Assembly: GCA_051252005.1 (NCBI GenBank)
Contig: JBPOEZ010000010.1
Coordinates: 46,599-110,598 of the forward strand
Direction: 5' to 3'
Length of the DNA stretch: 64,000 nt
From: JACOMS01 sp051252005
GTDB lineage: Bacteria; Pseudomonadota; Alphaproteobacteria; Caulobacterales; Maricaulaceae
Shown here in pieces: positions 27,072 through 35,929 of this stretch. Position 1 is the stretch's first letter. Every line of letters begins with the position of its first letter. A program made the translations under genes and the position numbers. The notes under the pieces were generated by a model. That model worked only from the letters and a program-made list of their open reading frames with translations. It did no database searches and had not been told where the DNA came from.

Positions 27072-28541
27072 ATGAACCGCCATTTTAATACTAAATCTGA
27101 CGTTATGAAGATCTTGTTTCTAGGCGCTTTCGCAGCCAGCCTAGCGTCCTGTGCGACCCCGTCCGTACCCGCAAAACCTACCGCCGCGCCTCTTGTTCTA
27201 GAGCAGAAGCAGTTCGCGAATGCCATGCAAAATGGCCTTGAGGTTACGCCGTCATGGTGGACGAATTTCAGCGACCCTGTCTTAGGTCAGCTCGTTGAAA
27301 AGGCTTTACGTGAGAATCGAAACCTTGATACGGCACGAGCAAATTTAAGAGCCGCAGACGCGCTGCTTGGACTTGCGAGGCTTGGAAAATCATACAGCAC
27401 ATCAACATCATCCGGAGCCGATCTAGGACGATCGACTGGCCCGAACAATGACGTTCAGCTTAGTGTTTCAGGCAGCCTCGCAGGAAGCTGGGAGTATGAC
27501 GCCTTTGGCCGTATAGATGCACAAGTCAAAGCGGCGGAATATAACCGCGAAGCTGTCCTTCAAGCTCAGCGCGACGTCGCCGTATTAATTGCCTCCCAAA
27601 CAGCTCAAGCCTATGTGGATTTACGAGGCGCGCAACAACGCCTTGATGTCGCGCAGCAAAATTCGCACGCACAAGCCGAAGCTCTTAGCCTCATTCAGGA
27701 ATTAGTCGATAATGGGCGCTCCTCGGATTTGGATCTCAATCGCTCTGAAACGCTTTACCGTACAACCCTTGCATCCTTGCCATTATTCCAAGCTTCCGTG
27801 CAAACCGCGACGGCCCAGCTTGCCGCTCTAACAGGCACGCCCGCAAATGAGATGAGCACACTTATGCCCGCCCTTACAAATCAGGGCGGCATTCCAAAAC
27901 ACAGCGCGGCTCTGGCTACAAGCTCCCCCCAAAAACTCATCAACAGGCGTCCCGACATACGGCAAGCCGAAGCGGAAATTTCACGTAGGCTTGCGCTTAG
28001 CGATGTCCAGCGCGCACGCCTCTTTCCCCGCATTATTTTCAATGCCGATATTGGTGCACTATTCAACGGAACGAACCGCTTGGATCAACTCAGCAGTCTT
28101 GGTTTCGGCATTGGCCCTGCTATTTCGTGGGAAGGCCCAGATTTAAGATCCGTTCGCGCCGACATTGATGTGAGCGACGCCCAAACCGAAGCCGCTATCT
28201 CGCAATATGAGCAAACGATTTTCGATGCGTTATCTGATGTGGAGATTGCGCTCGCGCGTTACTCACGTGAGCTTGAGCGCCGTGACAACTTAACCAAAGC
28301 GTCAAATTCCGCCAAAAATGCCCTAGAACTCGCTCGCTTGCGATTCGACGAAGGCTATGACGATTTCTTGGATGTTCTGGACGCGCAGCGTACATTGCTG
28401 GACGCGCAAGATGACCGAGTTCAAAACGACATACTCATTACAACCTATGCCATTTCCGCTTACCGCGCCCTTGGGGGCATGTGGACCGAGGATGAGCTTT
28501 CAACCGCACAAGCCCTCTCGGGCGATGTGGCCGCGAATTAA
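27072..28541 (+). CDS. RND efflux outer-membrane lipoprotein, NodT/OprM type
   Basis: Outer-membrane channel subunit of a tripartite pump. With the start at 27072 it has 489 residues. The lipobox LASC near residue 27 follows a hydrophobic stretch, MKILFLGAFAA. Two outer-membrane-efflux repeats follow, with LVEKALRENRNLDTARANLR and the coiled-coil-rich segments typical of TolC-type tunnels; RRPDIRQAEAEISRR is a family hallmark. The start is uncertain: ATGs at 27072 and 27105 both keep a signal peptide, and neither has a good Shine-Dalgarno. It is the first gene of the three-gene efflux operon. Confidence 0.92.
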   Translation: MNRHFNTKSDVMKILFLGAFAASLASCATPSVPAKPTAAPLVLEQKQFANAMQNGLEVTPSWWTNFSDPVLGQLVEKALRENRNLDTARANLRAADALLGLARLGKSYSTSTSSGADLGRSTGPNNDVQLSVSGSLAGSWEYDAFGRIDAQVKAAEYNREAVLQAQRDVAVLIASQTAQAYVDLRGAQQRLDVAQQNSHAQAEALSLIQELVDNGRSSDLDLNRSETLYRTTLASLPLFQASVQTATAQLAALTGTPANEMSTLMPALTNQGGIPKHSAALATSSPQKLINRRPDIRQAEAEISRRLALSDVQRARLFPRIIFNADIGALFNGTNRLDQLSSLGFGIGPAISWEGPDLRSVRADIDVSDAQTEAAISQYEQTIFDALSDVEIALARYSRELERRDNLTKASNSAKNALELARLRFDEGYDDFLDVLDAQRTLLDAQDDRVQNDILITTYAISAYRALGGMWTEDELSTAQALSGDVAAN

Positions 28542-28554
28542 AAGGTAGACCCTC

Positions 28555-29652
28555 ATGTTACATAAAAACCTATTAGCCGTTTCACTCCTTCTAAGCTCAG
28601 TGTGTTTTGTGCCTATCGCGCACGCGCAAAGTTCTCGGCCTGCCAATGTATTTGCCGAGACCCTTCAGACACGAGAATTCGCGTCCCGCATCGAAGCCCT
28701 TGGCACACTGGAACCTAATGAACAGGTGGAGTTGACACTCAACGCGGCCGACAGGGTGCAAAAGTTATATTTTGAAGACGGACAACGTGTACGGGCCGGA
28801 CAAACGCTTTTATCTCTCGCTCAAAATGAACAACGCGCTTTGGTCGAAGCCGAAGAAGCACAGGTTTCAGAAGCCCAGCAACAGCTTGACCGTGTCAGCC
28901 GGTTAATCGTACGCAAAGCGGTTTCGCAGTCCGAAGTGGACGAGGCTCAAAGAGATCTGGATAGCGCAAAGGCGCAGCTTCGCGCCGTACAGTCACGCCA
29001 AAAAGACAGAGTGCTTGTCGCGCCGTTTGATGGCGTCTTGGGTTTCCGCCAAGTCAGCGTCGGCTCTTATGTCCAGCCGGGTGATGTTGTGGCTAAGTTA
29101 ATTGACGATAGCGAAATGAATTTGGAATTCGCTGTCCCGTCTACGTTCCTGCGGTTTTTGAAACCCGGAACGCCCATCAACGCCAAGACAGATGATTGGC
29201 CCGGAGAGATATTTACAGGGGCCGTTGCCACCATCGATAACGCCATTGATCCCGTGACCCGTACCGTAAAGGTTCGGGCGAAACTACCCAACCCTGAACG
29301 CTTGCTTTTGGCGGGCATGTTTATGGAAGTGACTCTCATTGCAGATTCCAGATCCGTACCTGCTGTTCTGGAAGAATCCGTACAGCCCGTCGGCCCTCGT
29401 AACTTTGTCTATGTTATTGAAAAGAAGGGCGGCGACCTCGTCTCTACGAAAACCGAAGTCAAACTGGGCATTCACCAAAATGGGTATGTTGAAGTTTTAT
29501 CTGGTGTTCGCACAGGACAAAAAATCGTAACAGAGGGCATCATTCAAGTTCGAGACGGCGGCCTCGTCAAAATACAACCAAAATCGATTTTATCCCCGAC
29601 AGGCGCCCAAGGCGGCAATGCGGGCAGTCCCTCTGTTGCCGGTGAAAACTAG
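28555..29652 (+). CDS. RND efflux periplasmic adaptor (HlyD/MexE type)
   Basis: The membrane-fusion subunit linking the inner-membrane pump to the outer-membrane channel. It has 365 residues with a signal peptide ending at AHAQ near residue 24. Lipoyl half-motifs flank a helical hairpin, residues about 95-150, with EAEEAQVSEAQQQLDRVSRL. VLVAPFDGVLGFRQVSVGSYV near residue 155 (shown here as two joined family motifs) and GAVATIDNAIDPVTRTVKVR near residue 222 are typical. An AAAGGTAG Shine-Dalgarno precedes the ATG, 13 bases after the channel gene. Confidence 0.93.
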   Translation: MLHKNLLAVSLLLSSVCFVPIAHAQSSRPANVFAETLQTREFASRIEALGTLEPNEQVELTLNAADRVQKLYFEDGQRVRAGQTLLSLAQNEQRALVEAEEAQVSEAQQQLDRVSRLIVRKAVSQSEVDEAQRDLDSAKAQLRAVQSRQKDRVLVAPFDGVLGFRQVSVGSYVQPGDVVAKLIDDSEMNLEFAVPSTFLRFLKPGTPINAKTDDWPGEIFTGAVATIDNAIDPVTRTVKVRAKLPNPERLLLAGMFMEVTLIADSRSVPAVLEESVQPVGPRNFVYVIEKKGGDLVSTKTEVKLGIHQNGYVEVLSGVRTGQKIVTEGIIQVRDGGLVKIQPKSILSPTGAQGGNAGSPSVAGEN

Positions 29653-29654
29653 AC

Positions 29655-32600
29655 ATGATCTTATCTGATATGGCCGTCAAACGGCCCGTTTTTGCGTCCG
29701 TCATTTCACTCGTTCTTATCGTCTTTGGCATCATTGCTTTTGACCGTTTATCATTGCGCGAATATCCGGATATAGACTCGCCCGTCATCACTATTGATAC
29801 GCGCTATTCGGGGGCCTCGGCCTCTGTTGTCGAAACCCGCATTACGCAAATCATTGAAGACCGCATCGCCGGAATTGAAGGCATTCGGAATATTAGCTCG
29901 TCCTCATCGGATGGCCGCTCTCGCATCAGTATCGAGTTCGGCGTTGATCGCGACATCGACTCCGCCGCTAATGACATTCGTGACCGAATATCCGGCGTTT
30001 TGAACAATCTGCCAGAAGAGGCCGATCCGCCAGAGGTTGAGAAGGCCGATTCTAATGATGACGTAATCATTTGGCATAACCTCGCCAGTGAAAACCTATC
30101 AACGCCAGAGCTTTCCGATTATGCCGAGCGCTACCTAGTTGACCGCTTTTCTGCGCTAGACGGGGTGGCCCGCGTGCGCGTTGGCGGAGCGAAGAACTAT
30201 GCCCTGCGGGTTTGGATTGACCGCCGTAAACTTGCCGCTCGAAATTTGGCCGTCTCGGACATTGAGAGCGCGCTTCGCTCTGAAAATATCGAGTCCCCTG
30301 CTGGCAGCTTAGAATCCGACAAGCGGACATACACCATGCGTATTGACCGCTCATTTTTCACCCCTGAAGACTTCGCCTCTCTCGTTATTGCTGAAGGCGA
30401 TGATGGTTACCTTGTCAGGCTAGGCGATGTGGCCCGCGTAGAGCGCGGCACGACAGAAGACCGAAACCTCTTTCGCGGCAACGGCGTGCCTATGGTCGGT
30501 CTTGGCGTTATCAAGCAATCCACAGCCAACACGGTTGACGTGGCGAAAGCCGCAAGAGATCTCGCCGATCAACTCAACGGAACACTGCCGGACGGCATCG
30601 TCATAGCGCGTAGCTATGATAGTTCTGTGTTTATTTCCGCATCGATCTCCGAAGTTTACAAAACCTTATTTATTGCTGTCGGACTTGTTTCGCTCGTTAT
30701 TTTTATGTTCCTCGGCAGTCTTCGAGTTACGATTATCCCTGCGATCACAGTGCCGATTTCCATCATAGCTACGTTTACAATTTTGCTTGCCTTAGGCCTG
30801 TCGATAAATTTGCTGACGTTGCTCGCCCTCGTTCTCGCTATCGGCCTCGTGGTTGATGACGCCATTGTCGTGCTAGAAAACATCGTTCGCCGCATGGATG
30901 AATTAGGCGAAACACCCTTGGTTGCCGCCTATAAAGGCACGCGCCAAGTTGGCTTCGCTGTCATCGCGACCACCATGGTGCTCGTCGCGGTGTTTGTCCC
31001 AATTACATTCCTACAGGGCGACATTGGCCGCCTGTTCCGCGAGTTCGCCTTCACCATTTCAGCCGCTGTTGTTTTCTCAAGCCTTTTGGCTTTAACGCTG
31101 ACGCCTATGCTTGCATCGAAGCTACTCAAAAGCACGCCAGACACAGGTTTCTTTTCAAAAATTCCGGCGACTATTGATCGAGGCTTCGCTGTTGTCCTTC
31201 GCGGCTATGGCTGGGTCCTCGACAGACTGATCAAGCGCCCTATCCTGGTCGGTATAGTCCTAATCGGTCTTATGGGCGTGACATGGCAGTTTACCCAATC
31301 GATTAAACAAGAATACGTCCCGACCGAAGATCGCGGCGGATTTTTCGTCTCCGTTCGCGGGCCCGAAGGTGCTTCCTATGCCTATATGGAGCGTTATATG
31401 GATGAGATCGAGAGACGGCTCCTGCCATTTACGGAGACAGGAGAGATGGAACGACTTCTTGTTCGAGCCCCAGGTTTCGGGGGCAACTCTTTTAACGCGG
31501 GTTTTGTCATTGTCACTTTGGAGGATTGGGCCGAACGCCGCCATGCGGACGAAATTATGGCGGACGTCAATAGATCTCTATCCGACCTACCGGGCGTCCG
31601 AGCTTTTGCCCGCATGCGGCAAGGCCTCGGCGGCGGCACCGGAAAACCGATCCAATTTGTGATCGGCGGCCCGTCCTACGAGACTTTGACAGAATGGCGG
31701 GACACTTTGGTCGCGGCCTTAGAGAAAGACAATCCAGGCGTTCTCGACATTGATTGGGATTACAAAGAAACCCAGCCGCAATTCCGTATTAAGGTCAATT
31801 ATGACCGCGCGGCCGATTTGGGCGTGCGCGTCAATGATATTGGCAACACACTACAAACCATGCTGGGCTCCCGCAATGTCACAACCTATATCGAAAAAGG
31901 CCAAGAGTATGATGTAGTCCTTGAAGGCTTACGCTCAGAGCAAAACAGCCCTGGTGATGTTGATAATATTTATGTCCGTTCGACACGGTCAGGGCAGTTA
32001 GTTCCGCTCTCGAATCTTATCACGATTGAGGCCGGCGCTGATAGCGGCTCGCTTAACCGGTATAACCGCGTGCGCGCCATCACCCTTGAAGCGGACTTGG
32101 CTGAAGGGGCCTTTATGGGCCCCGTTCTTGAAGCCATGGAGAAAACAGCGAGAGAGGTTTTGCCTCAAGAAGCGACCATTGGCTATAAAGGGCAATCGCT
32201 GGATTTCCAAGAATCTGGACAGTCGATGGTTTTCGTTTTTGCCATCGGCATCATTATTGTGTTCCTCGTTCTAGCCGCGCAATTTGAAAGCTACCGCCAC
32301 CCTGTGATTATTCTTCTCTGCGTTCCTGCAACGGTCGCGGGCGGTTTGCTGGGTCTCTGGCTAACCGGAAATTCCCTGAATATTTATACGCAAATCGGGC
32401 TGATTATGCTTATCGGACTGGCGGCGAAAAACGGTATTTTGATTGTCGAATTTGCCAATCAACTGCGCGACGAAGGGCAAGAGTTTTACGACGCCGTCAA
32501 AAACGCCGCCATGATCCGCTTTCGCCCCATCGTCATGACCAGCCTGACAACGGCGGCCGGAAGCCTGCCTTTGATTTTATCAAGCGGGGCCGGAGCCGAA

Positions 32601-32786
32601 ACGCGCGCCGCGATTGGCGTTGTCATTCTGTTCGGGGTTATTTCAGCGGCGCTTATCACCGTCCTCTTTGTCCCGACGGCCTACGCCCTCATCGCAAAAG
32701 GATCAGGCTCACCGCTCGACGTAACCCGCCGCCTTGAAGCCGAAAGCAAAGCCTCATCCGAAACCATACCGGAGCCCGCGGAATAG
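29655..32786 (+). CDS. RND multidrug efflux transporter, HAE-1 type
   Basis: The proton-driven inner-membrane pump, 1043 residues, with the AcrB/MexF layout of 12 membrane helices and two large periplasmic loops. The N-terminal MILSDMAVKRPVFASVISLV is typical. The proton-relay aspartates are in GLVVDDAIVVLENIVRRMDE near residue 400. The second half repeats the fold, with GLAAKNGILIVEFANQLR and TTAAGSLPLILSSGAGAETR. It starts two bases after the adaptor stop. Substrates cannot be predicted beyond amphiphilic drugs or detergents. No regulator gene lies alongside. Confidence 0.95.
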   Translation: MILSDMAVKRPVFASVISLVLIVFGIIAFDRLSLREYPDIDSPVITIDTRYSGASASVVETRITQIIEDRIAGIEGIRNISSSSSDGRSRISIEFGVDRDIDSAANDIRDRISGVLNNLPEEADPPEVEKADSNDDVIIWHNLASENLSTPELSDYAERYLVDRFSALDGVARVRVGGAKNYALRVWIDRRKLAARNLAVSDIESALRSENIESPAGSLESDKRTYTMRIDRSFFTPEDFASLVIAEGDDGYLVRLGDVARVERGTTEDRNLFRGNGVPMVGLGVIKQSTANTVDVAKAARDLADQLNGTLPDGIVIARSYDSSVFISASISEVYKTLFIAVGLVSLVIFMFLGSLRVTIIPAITVPISIIATFTILLALGLSINLLTLLALVLAIGLVVDDAIVVLENIVRRMDELGETPLVAAYKGTRQVGFAVIATTMVLVAVFVPITFLQGDIGRLFREFAFTISAAVVFSSLLALTLTPMLASKLLKSTPDTGFFSKIPATIDRGFAVVLRGYGWVLDRLIKRPILVGIVLIGLMGVTWQFTQSIKQEYVPTEDRGGFFVSVRGPEGASYAYMERYMDEIERRLLPFTETGEMERLLVRAPGFGGNSFNAGFVIVTLEDWAERRHADEIMADVNRSLSDLPGVRAFARMRQGLGGGTGKPIQFVIGGPSYETLTEWRDTLVAALEKDNPGVLDIDWDYKETQPQFRIKVNYDRAADLGVRVNDIGNTLQTMLGSRNVTTYIEKGQEYDVVLEGLRSEQNSPGDVDNIYVRSTRSGQLVPLSNLITIEAGADSGSLNRYNRVRAITLEADLAEGAFMGPVLEAMEKTAREVLPQEATIGYKGQSLDFQESGQSMVFVFAIGIIIVFLVLAAQFESYRHPVIILLCVPATVAGGLLGLWLTGNSLNIYTQIGLIMLIGLAAKNGILIVEFANQLRDEGQEFYDAVKNAAMIRFRPIVMTSLTTAAGSLPLILSSGAGAETRAAIGVVILFGVISAALITVLFVPTAYALIAKGSGSPLDVTRRLEAESKASSETIPEPAE

Positions 32787-32807
32787 CGGGGTTTCTCCCC
32801 CGTTATT
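32782..32807. terminator. Possible hairpin between convergent genes
   Basis: AATAGCGGGG and CCCCGTTATT form a 10-base-pair stem with one G-T wobble, beginning at the stop codon of the RND transporter gene and lying before the converging TonB receptor gene. There is no T-tract on either side, so termination strength is doubtful. Confidence 0.4.
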
Positions 32808-32831
32808 CTCTGTCCAAATGCAGGATAATTG

Positions 32832-34886
32832 TTAGAATTTCATCCTCACGCCGCCGTTTAGAATAAACCCGTCATTGCGCGACCAAATACTTGTCGTCCA
32901 CTGTCCATCAGGGGCGCGGGCCGGCAGTACAAGCGGATCTTCCTTAGTCTGGCGCACATTTAACAGGTTCTCTGCATTGAGGAAAACACCCACACGTCCG
33001 AGCGTGATTTCGCCAAGAAGCCCAAGGTGCAAATAAGGCTTACTAACGCTGCGGTACGGATTACCGCCCAGCCGCTGCTTGCCTGTGTAATACGCTTCAA
33101 AGCCGAGCCGTCCGCGGCCATGTTGTTCCCACATAGCCACAAAGCCAGCAGAGTGGCGCGGCGTAAGTTCTATTTTGCGCCGTCCGCCAAGCGGATCTTG
33201 CTCTGTCGCGTCGAGATAGAGATAGCTGCCGGTAAGTTTAATGTCGTTCCAAATGTAGCGGAGCAAAAGCTCGGACCCTCTAATCTGGGTTTGCCCATCC
33301 GCATTGACAAGCCGCACACGATCAAGCGGGCCGCCAAGAACGGAGGCGAACGCGTCAAGTTCCGTGACATCATTCACATTAGAACCAAACAGGGTCACAT
33401 TGGTTTCGATAGATCCGCTTTTGTATCCCACATCAATAGACGCCGTCTCGGCTGTTTCTTCTTCCAATGCGCCGAGCGGAGCTAGCCGCGAAAGGCCCGC
33501 CGCTTCGATGTCCTCGACAAAAGGTGTGGGGGCAAAAAACCCGCGCCCATAAGATCCGCGAATTGTCCACCTCTCTGGCTTATAAAGCACAGACACGCGA
33601 GGGCTTAGCTGCGTACCAAATTCGCTGTGCTCATCGACGCGTCCGCTTAATGATAGAGAGAGGTCGTCTTTCAAGTCATGGTCTACCTGCGCGAAAAAGC
33701 TCGGGACGGTGTAGTCAAAATTAAAAACTGGGAATGTGTCCGAGTCAAAGCCTTCGGACTGATAGGCGAGGCCCGCGACCCAGTTTGTACCGCCGCTTCC
33801 GCCCGCGATAGAGGCTTCCGCAAAATAACTCTCATGGCGATCATCTTCCAAAACGGAGCCAAAGCGGTGCTCGTGGTCTTGCACCATGGCCGAACCGCGC
33901 ACATTCAAAGTCAGCGTATCAGAGAGCGGCACGGCGCCAATGAAGCCGCCGTCCAGACGCGTGGTATCTTGGTTTTGAGCAAATTCTGTTCCGTCCGGAA
34001 CTATGCGGCCCGGCATCGTTCCCCCCTCTCGCTGCTCCGTCATGACGCCGATTGTTGCGTAAAGGCTTGATCCATCTACGCCTTCCCAAAACAATCGCGG
34101 ACGCGCTGTAAACCGCTCATACCCTGCAAGATCGATCCAGCCGTCACCGTCTAGGTCTTTTGTGCTTTGACGGTGAGCGCCCGCAGTTAGGGAAACTCCG
34201 ACATCGCCGCTTAACGGGGCTTCAACATAACCTGTTAAATCTTGGCCATCCCGCGTCGTAAAATTGGCTAACATCTCGCCTGCGGGTTCGTCGCCGGGGC
34301 GTCTGGAAACAAGGTTGATGACGCCGCCAAGTGCCGAACCGCCATAAAGCGAAGACGCAGACCCTTTAATGACTTCGACTTGCGAAAGATCGGTTGGCGG
34401 TATTTGCAACAGGCCGATAGAGGCCGCTTGTCCGCCGTAAAGCGGGAGGCCATCGCTAAGGAGTTGCGTGTAGCGGCCATAGAGACCCTGCAAACGAATG
34501 TTCGCGGCCCCCAGCGCCGGAGACGTTGTTTGCACCCTAACGCCGCCCGTTTCGGCCACTAACATAGAAATGTTACCCGGCCGCATTAGCGCCTTTTCTT
34601 GAATTTCCTCGCCCGCAATAACCTCAACCCGAAACGGCTCATTTTCGACGGCGCGGCCAGACCGTGTGGCCTGAACGATAATTTCGTCCATCTCTTCATG
34701 ATCATCGCCGTGCTCGTCGTGGCCAGGCGTCTCATGATGGTCATCTTTATCATGGCCGTCCCCATGATGATCATCAGGCTCTTCGCTGCTATGCTGCGGT
34801 TCAGGCGCAGCATACGCCGCAGGGGCCGCCGTCAGAGCGTAACAAGAGACGGCTGACAGTAATAACAAATGGCGGAAATGAGGCAT
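32832..34886 (-). CDS. TonB-dependent receptor with His/Asp-rich N-terminus
   Basis: A 684-residue outer-membrane gated barrel. A signal peptide ends near AAYAA (residue 26). Residues about 32-68 are a run of His, Asp and Glu (for example DDHHGDGHDKDDHHETPGHD). The TonB-box-like MDEIIVQATRSGR and the plug domain follow, with VEVIKGSASSLYGGSALGGV near residue 175. A 22-strand barrel ends in a terminal Phe (GGVRMKF). The His-rich segment suggests capture of a transition metal, as in ZnuD-type zinc receptors; copper or nickel are possible. No metal-dependent operator was recognised upstream. No ABC transporter partner is adjacent. Confidence 0.92.
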   Translation of the reverse strand: MPHFRHLLLLSAVSCYALTAAPAAYAAPEPQHSSEEPDDHHGDGHDKDDHHETPGHDEHGDDHEEMDEIIVQATRSGRAVENEPFRVEVIAGEEIQEKALMRPGNISMLVAETGGVRVQTTSPALGAANIRLQGLYGRYTQLLSDGLPLYGGQAASIGLLQIPPTDLSQVEVIKGSASSLYGGSALGGVINLVSRRPGDEPAGEMLANFTTRDGQDLTGYVEAPLSGDVGVSLTAGAHRQSTKDLDGDGWIDLAGYERFTARPRLFWEGVDGSSLYATIGVMTEQREGGTMPGRIVPDGTEFAQNQDTTRLDGGFIGAVPLSDTLTLNVRGSAMVQDHEHRFGSVLEDDRHESYFAEASIAGGSGGTNWVAGLAYQSEGFDSDTFPVFNFDYTVPSFFAQVDHDLKDDLSLSLSGRVDEHSEFGTQLSPRVSVLYKPERWTIRGSYGRGFFAPTPFVEDIEAAGLSRLAPLGALEEETAETASIDVGYKSGSIETNVTLFGSNVNDVTELDAFASVLGGPLDRVRLVNADGQTQIRGSELLLRYIWNDIKLTGSYLYLDATEQDPLGGRRKIELTPRHSAGFVAMWEQHGRGRLGFEAYYTGKQRLGGNPYRSVSKPYLHLGLLGEITLGRVGVFLNAENLLNVRQTKEDPLVLPARAPDGQWTTSIWSRNDGFILNGGVRMKF

Positions 34887-35169
34887 ATTTTTACCCGTTA
34901 TGTCTACGTTGAAGTTTTCGCAAATGCGGCGCGCATCCTTGTAAACCGTAAGATGCCGGCAGATTCAAGAGACATTCAAGCAAAACAATAGGGACAAAAG
35001 GCCCTAGCGGCAGCACGCCAACACTCATAACCGAGTGCATGCTATTCACGCTTCCGATGTTAGTATAAAATCACGGCAAAAACGTGGACTACGAAAAACA
35101 AGAACGCTCAAGCCGCAGCCAAGAGAAACCCAAACAAGGAGGCATTTCAACTAAATCTTAAGGAAAAAA

Positions 35170-35244
35170 TGGAGCGGGCGATGAAATTCGAATTCACGAC
35201 CCTCACCTTGGCAAGGTGATGCTCTACCACTGAGCTACGCCCGC
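35170..35244 (-). tRNA. tRNA-Gly (anticodon GCC)
   Basis: A complete 75-base cloverleaf on the minus strand. The acceptor arm is GCGGGCG / CGCCCGC with discriminator T and an encoded CCA. The D arm is GCTC...GAGC, the anticodon stem TCACC/GGTGA with loop TTGCCAA, giving GCC for glycine, and the T arm GTGAA/TTCAT with loop TTCGAAT. It stands alone, between the TonB receptor gene and the prolyl-tRNA deacylase gene. Confidence 0.97.
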
Positions 35245-35418
35245 TCATATTTTGCGTATCATGACCTTAATTTGATCACGTCTGCGATAGTCGGCGCTAT
35301 ATGGCTTAAACCGATTCTAAAATCAACCTTATTTTTTCGCTTTTTTCACATCTTGCTTGCACCTTATGATATTGCCGTTTTACAGCGGCCCATAAGGCTT
35401 ATACCGCACGGAGACAGA

Positions 35419-35922
35419 ATGCCCGCGACGAAACAAGACCTCTTTGATTTCCTTGGTAATCTTAGCATCAAACACACGACAACCGATCACGCACCGGTCT
35501 TTACCGTGGATGAGGGACAAGACATCAAAGCTAAGCTTCCAGGCGGGCATACGAAGAACCTGTTCTTGAAAGACAAGTCAGGCGCGCTGTTTTTGGTGTG
35601 CGCTTTGGGTGATACCCAGATCAAGATTAACCGCCTGCACGCTGTGCTTGGCTGCAAACGGCTGTCCTTTGGCAATCCGGAGCTACTACTCGAACATTTG
35701 GGCGTCACCCCCGGCTCTGTCACGCTATTCTCGCTTATCAATGACAAGGACAGCGCCGTAACGCTTGTCCTCGATAAAGCGCTGCTCAATTATGACATCG
35801 TCAACTTCCATCCGCTGCTTAATGACGCCACCACGGCGATCACATTTGAAGACATGGTGAAATTTGCCCATGCGACACAGCACGCACCGACGCTTGTCGA
35901 TTTCGCAGAATTGGAAGATTAG
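35419..35922 (+). CDS. Prolyl-tRNA deacylase (ProX/YbaK-like)
   Basis: A 167-residue trans-editing domain protein of the INS/YbaK superfamily, ProX type, which hydrolyses mischarged Ala-tRNA(Pro). Typical features are FTVDEGQDIKAKLPGGHTKN near residue 28, LFLKDKSGALFLVCALGD near residue 48 and GVTPGSVTLFSLINDKD near residue 98. The start at 35419 has GGAG five bases upstream; the open frame extends further 5' but lacks the family pattern there. It lies eight bases before the histidine kinase gene. Confidence 0.88.
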   Translation: MPATKQDLFDFLGNLSIKHTTTDHAPVFTVDEGQDIKAKLPGGHTKNLFLKDKSGALFLVCALGDTQIKINRLHAVLGCKRLSFGNPELLLEHLGVTPGSVTLFSLINDKDSAVTLVLDKALLNYDIVNFHPLLNDATTAITFEDMVKFAHATQHAPTLVDFAELED

Positions 35923-35929
35923 CGCCCTT

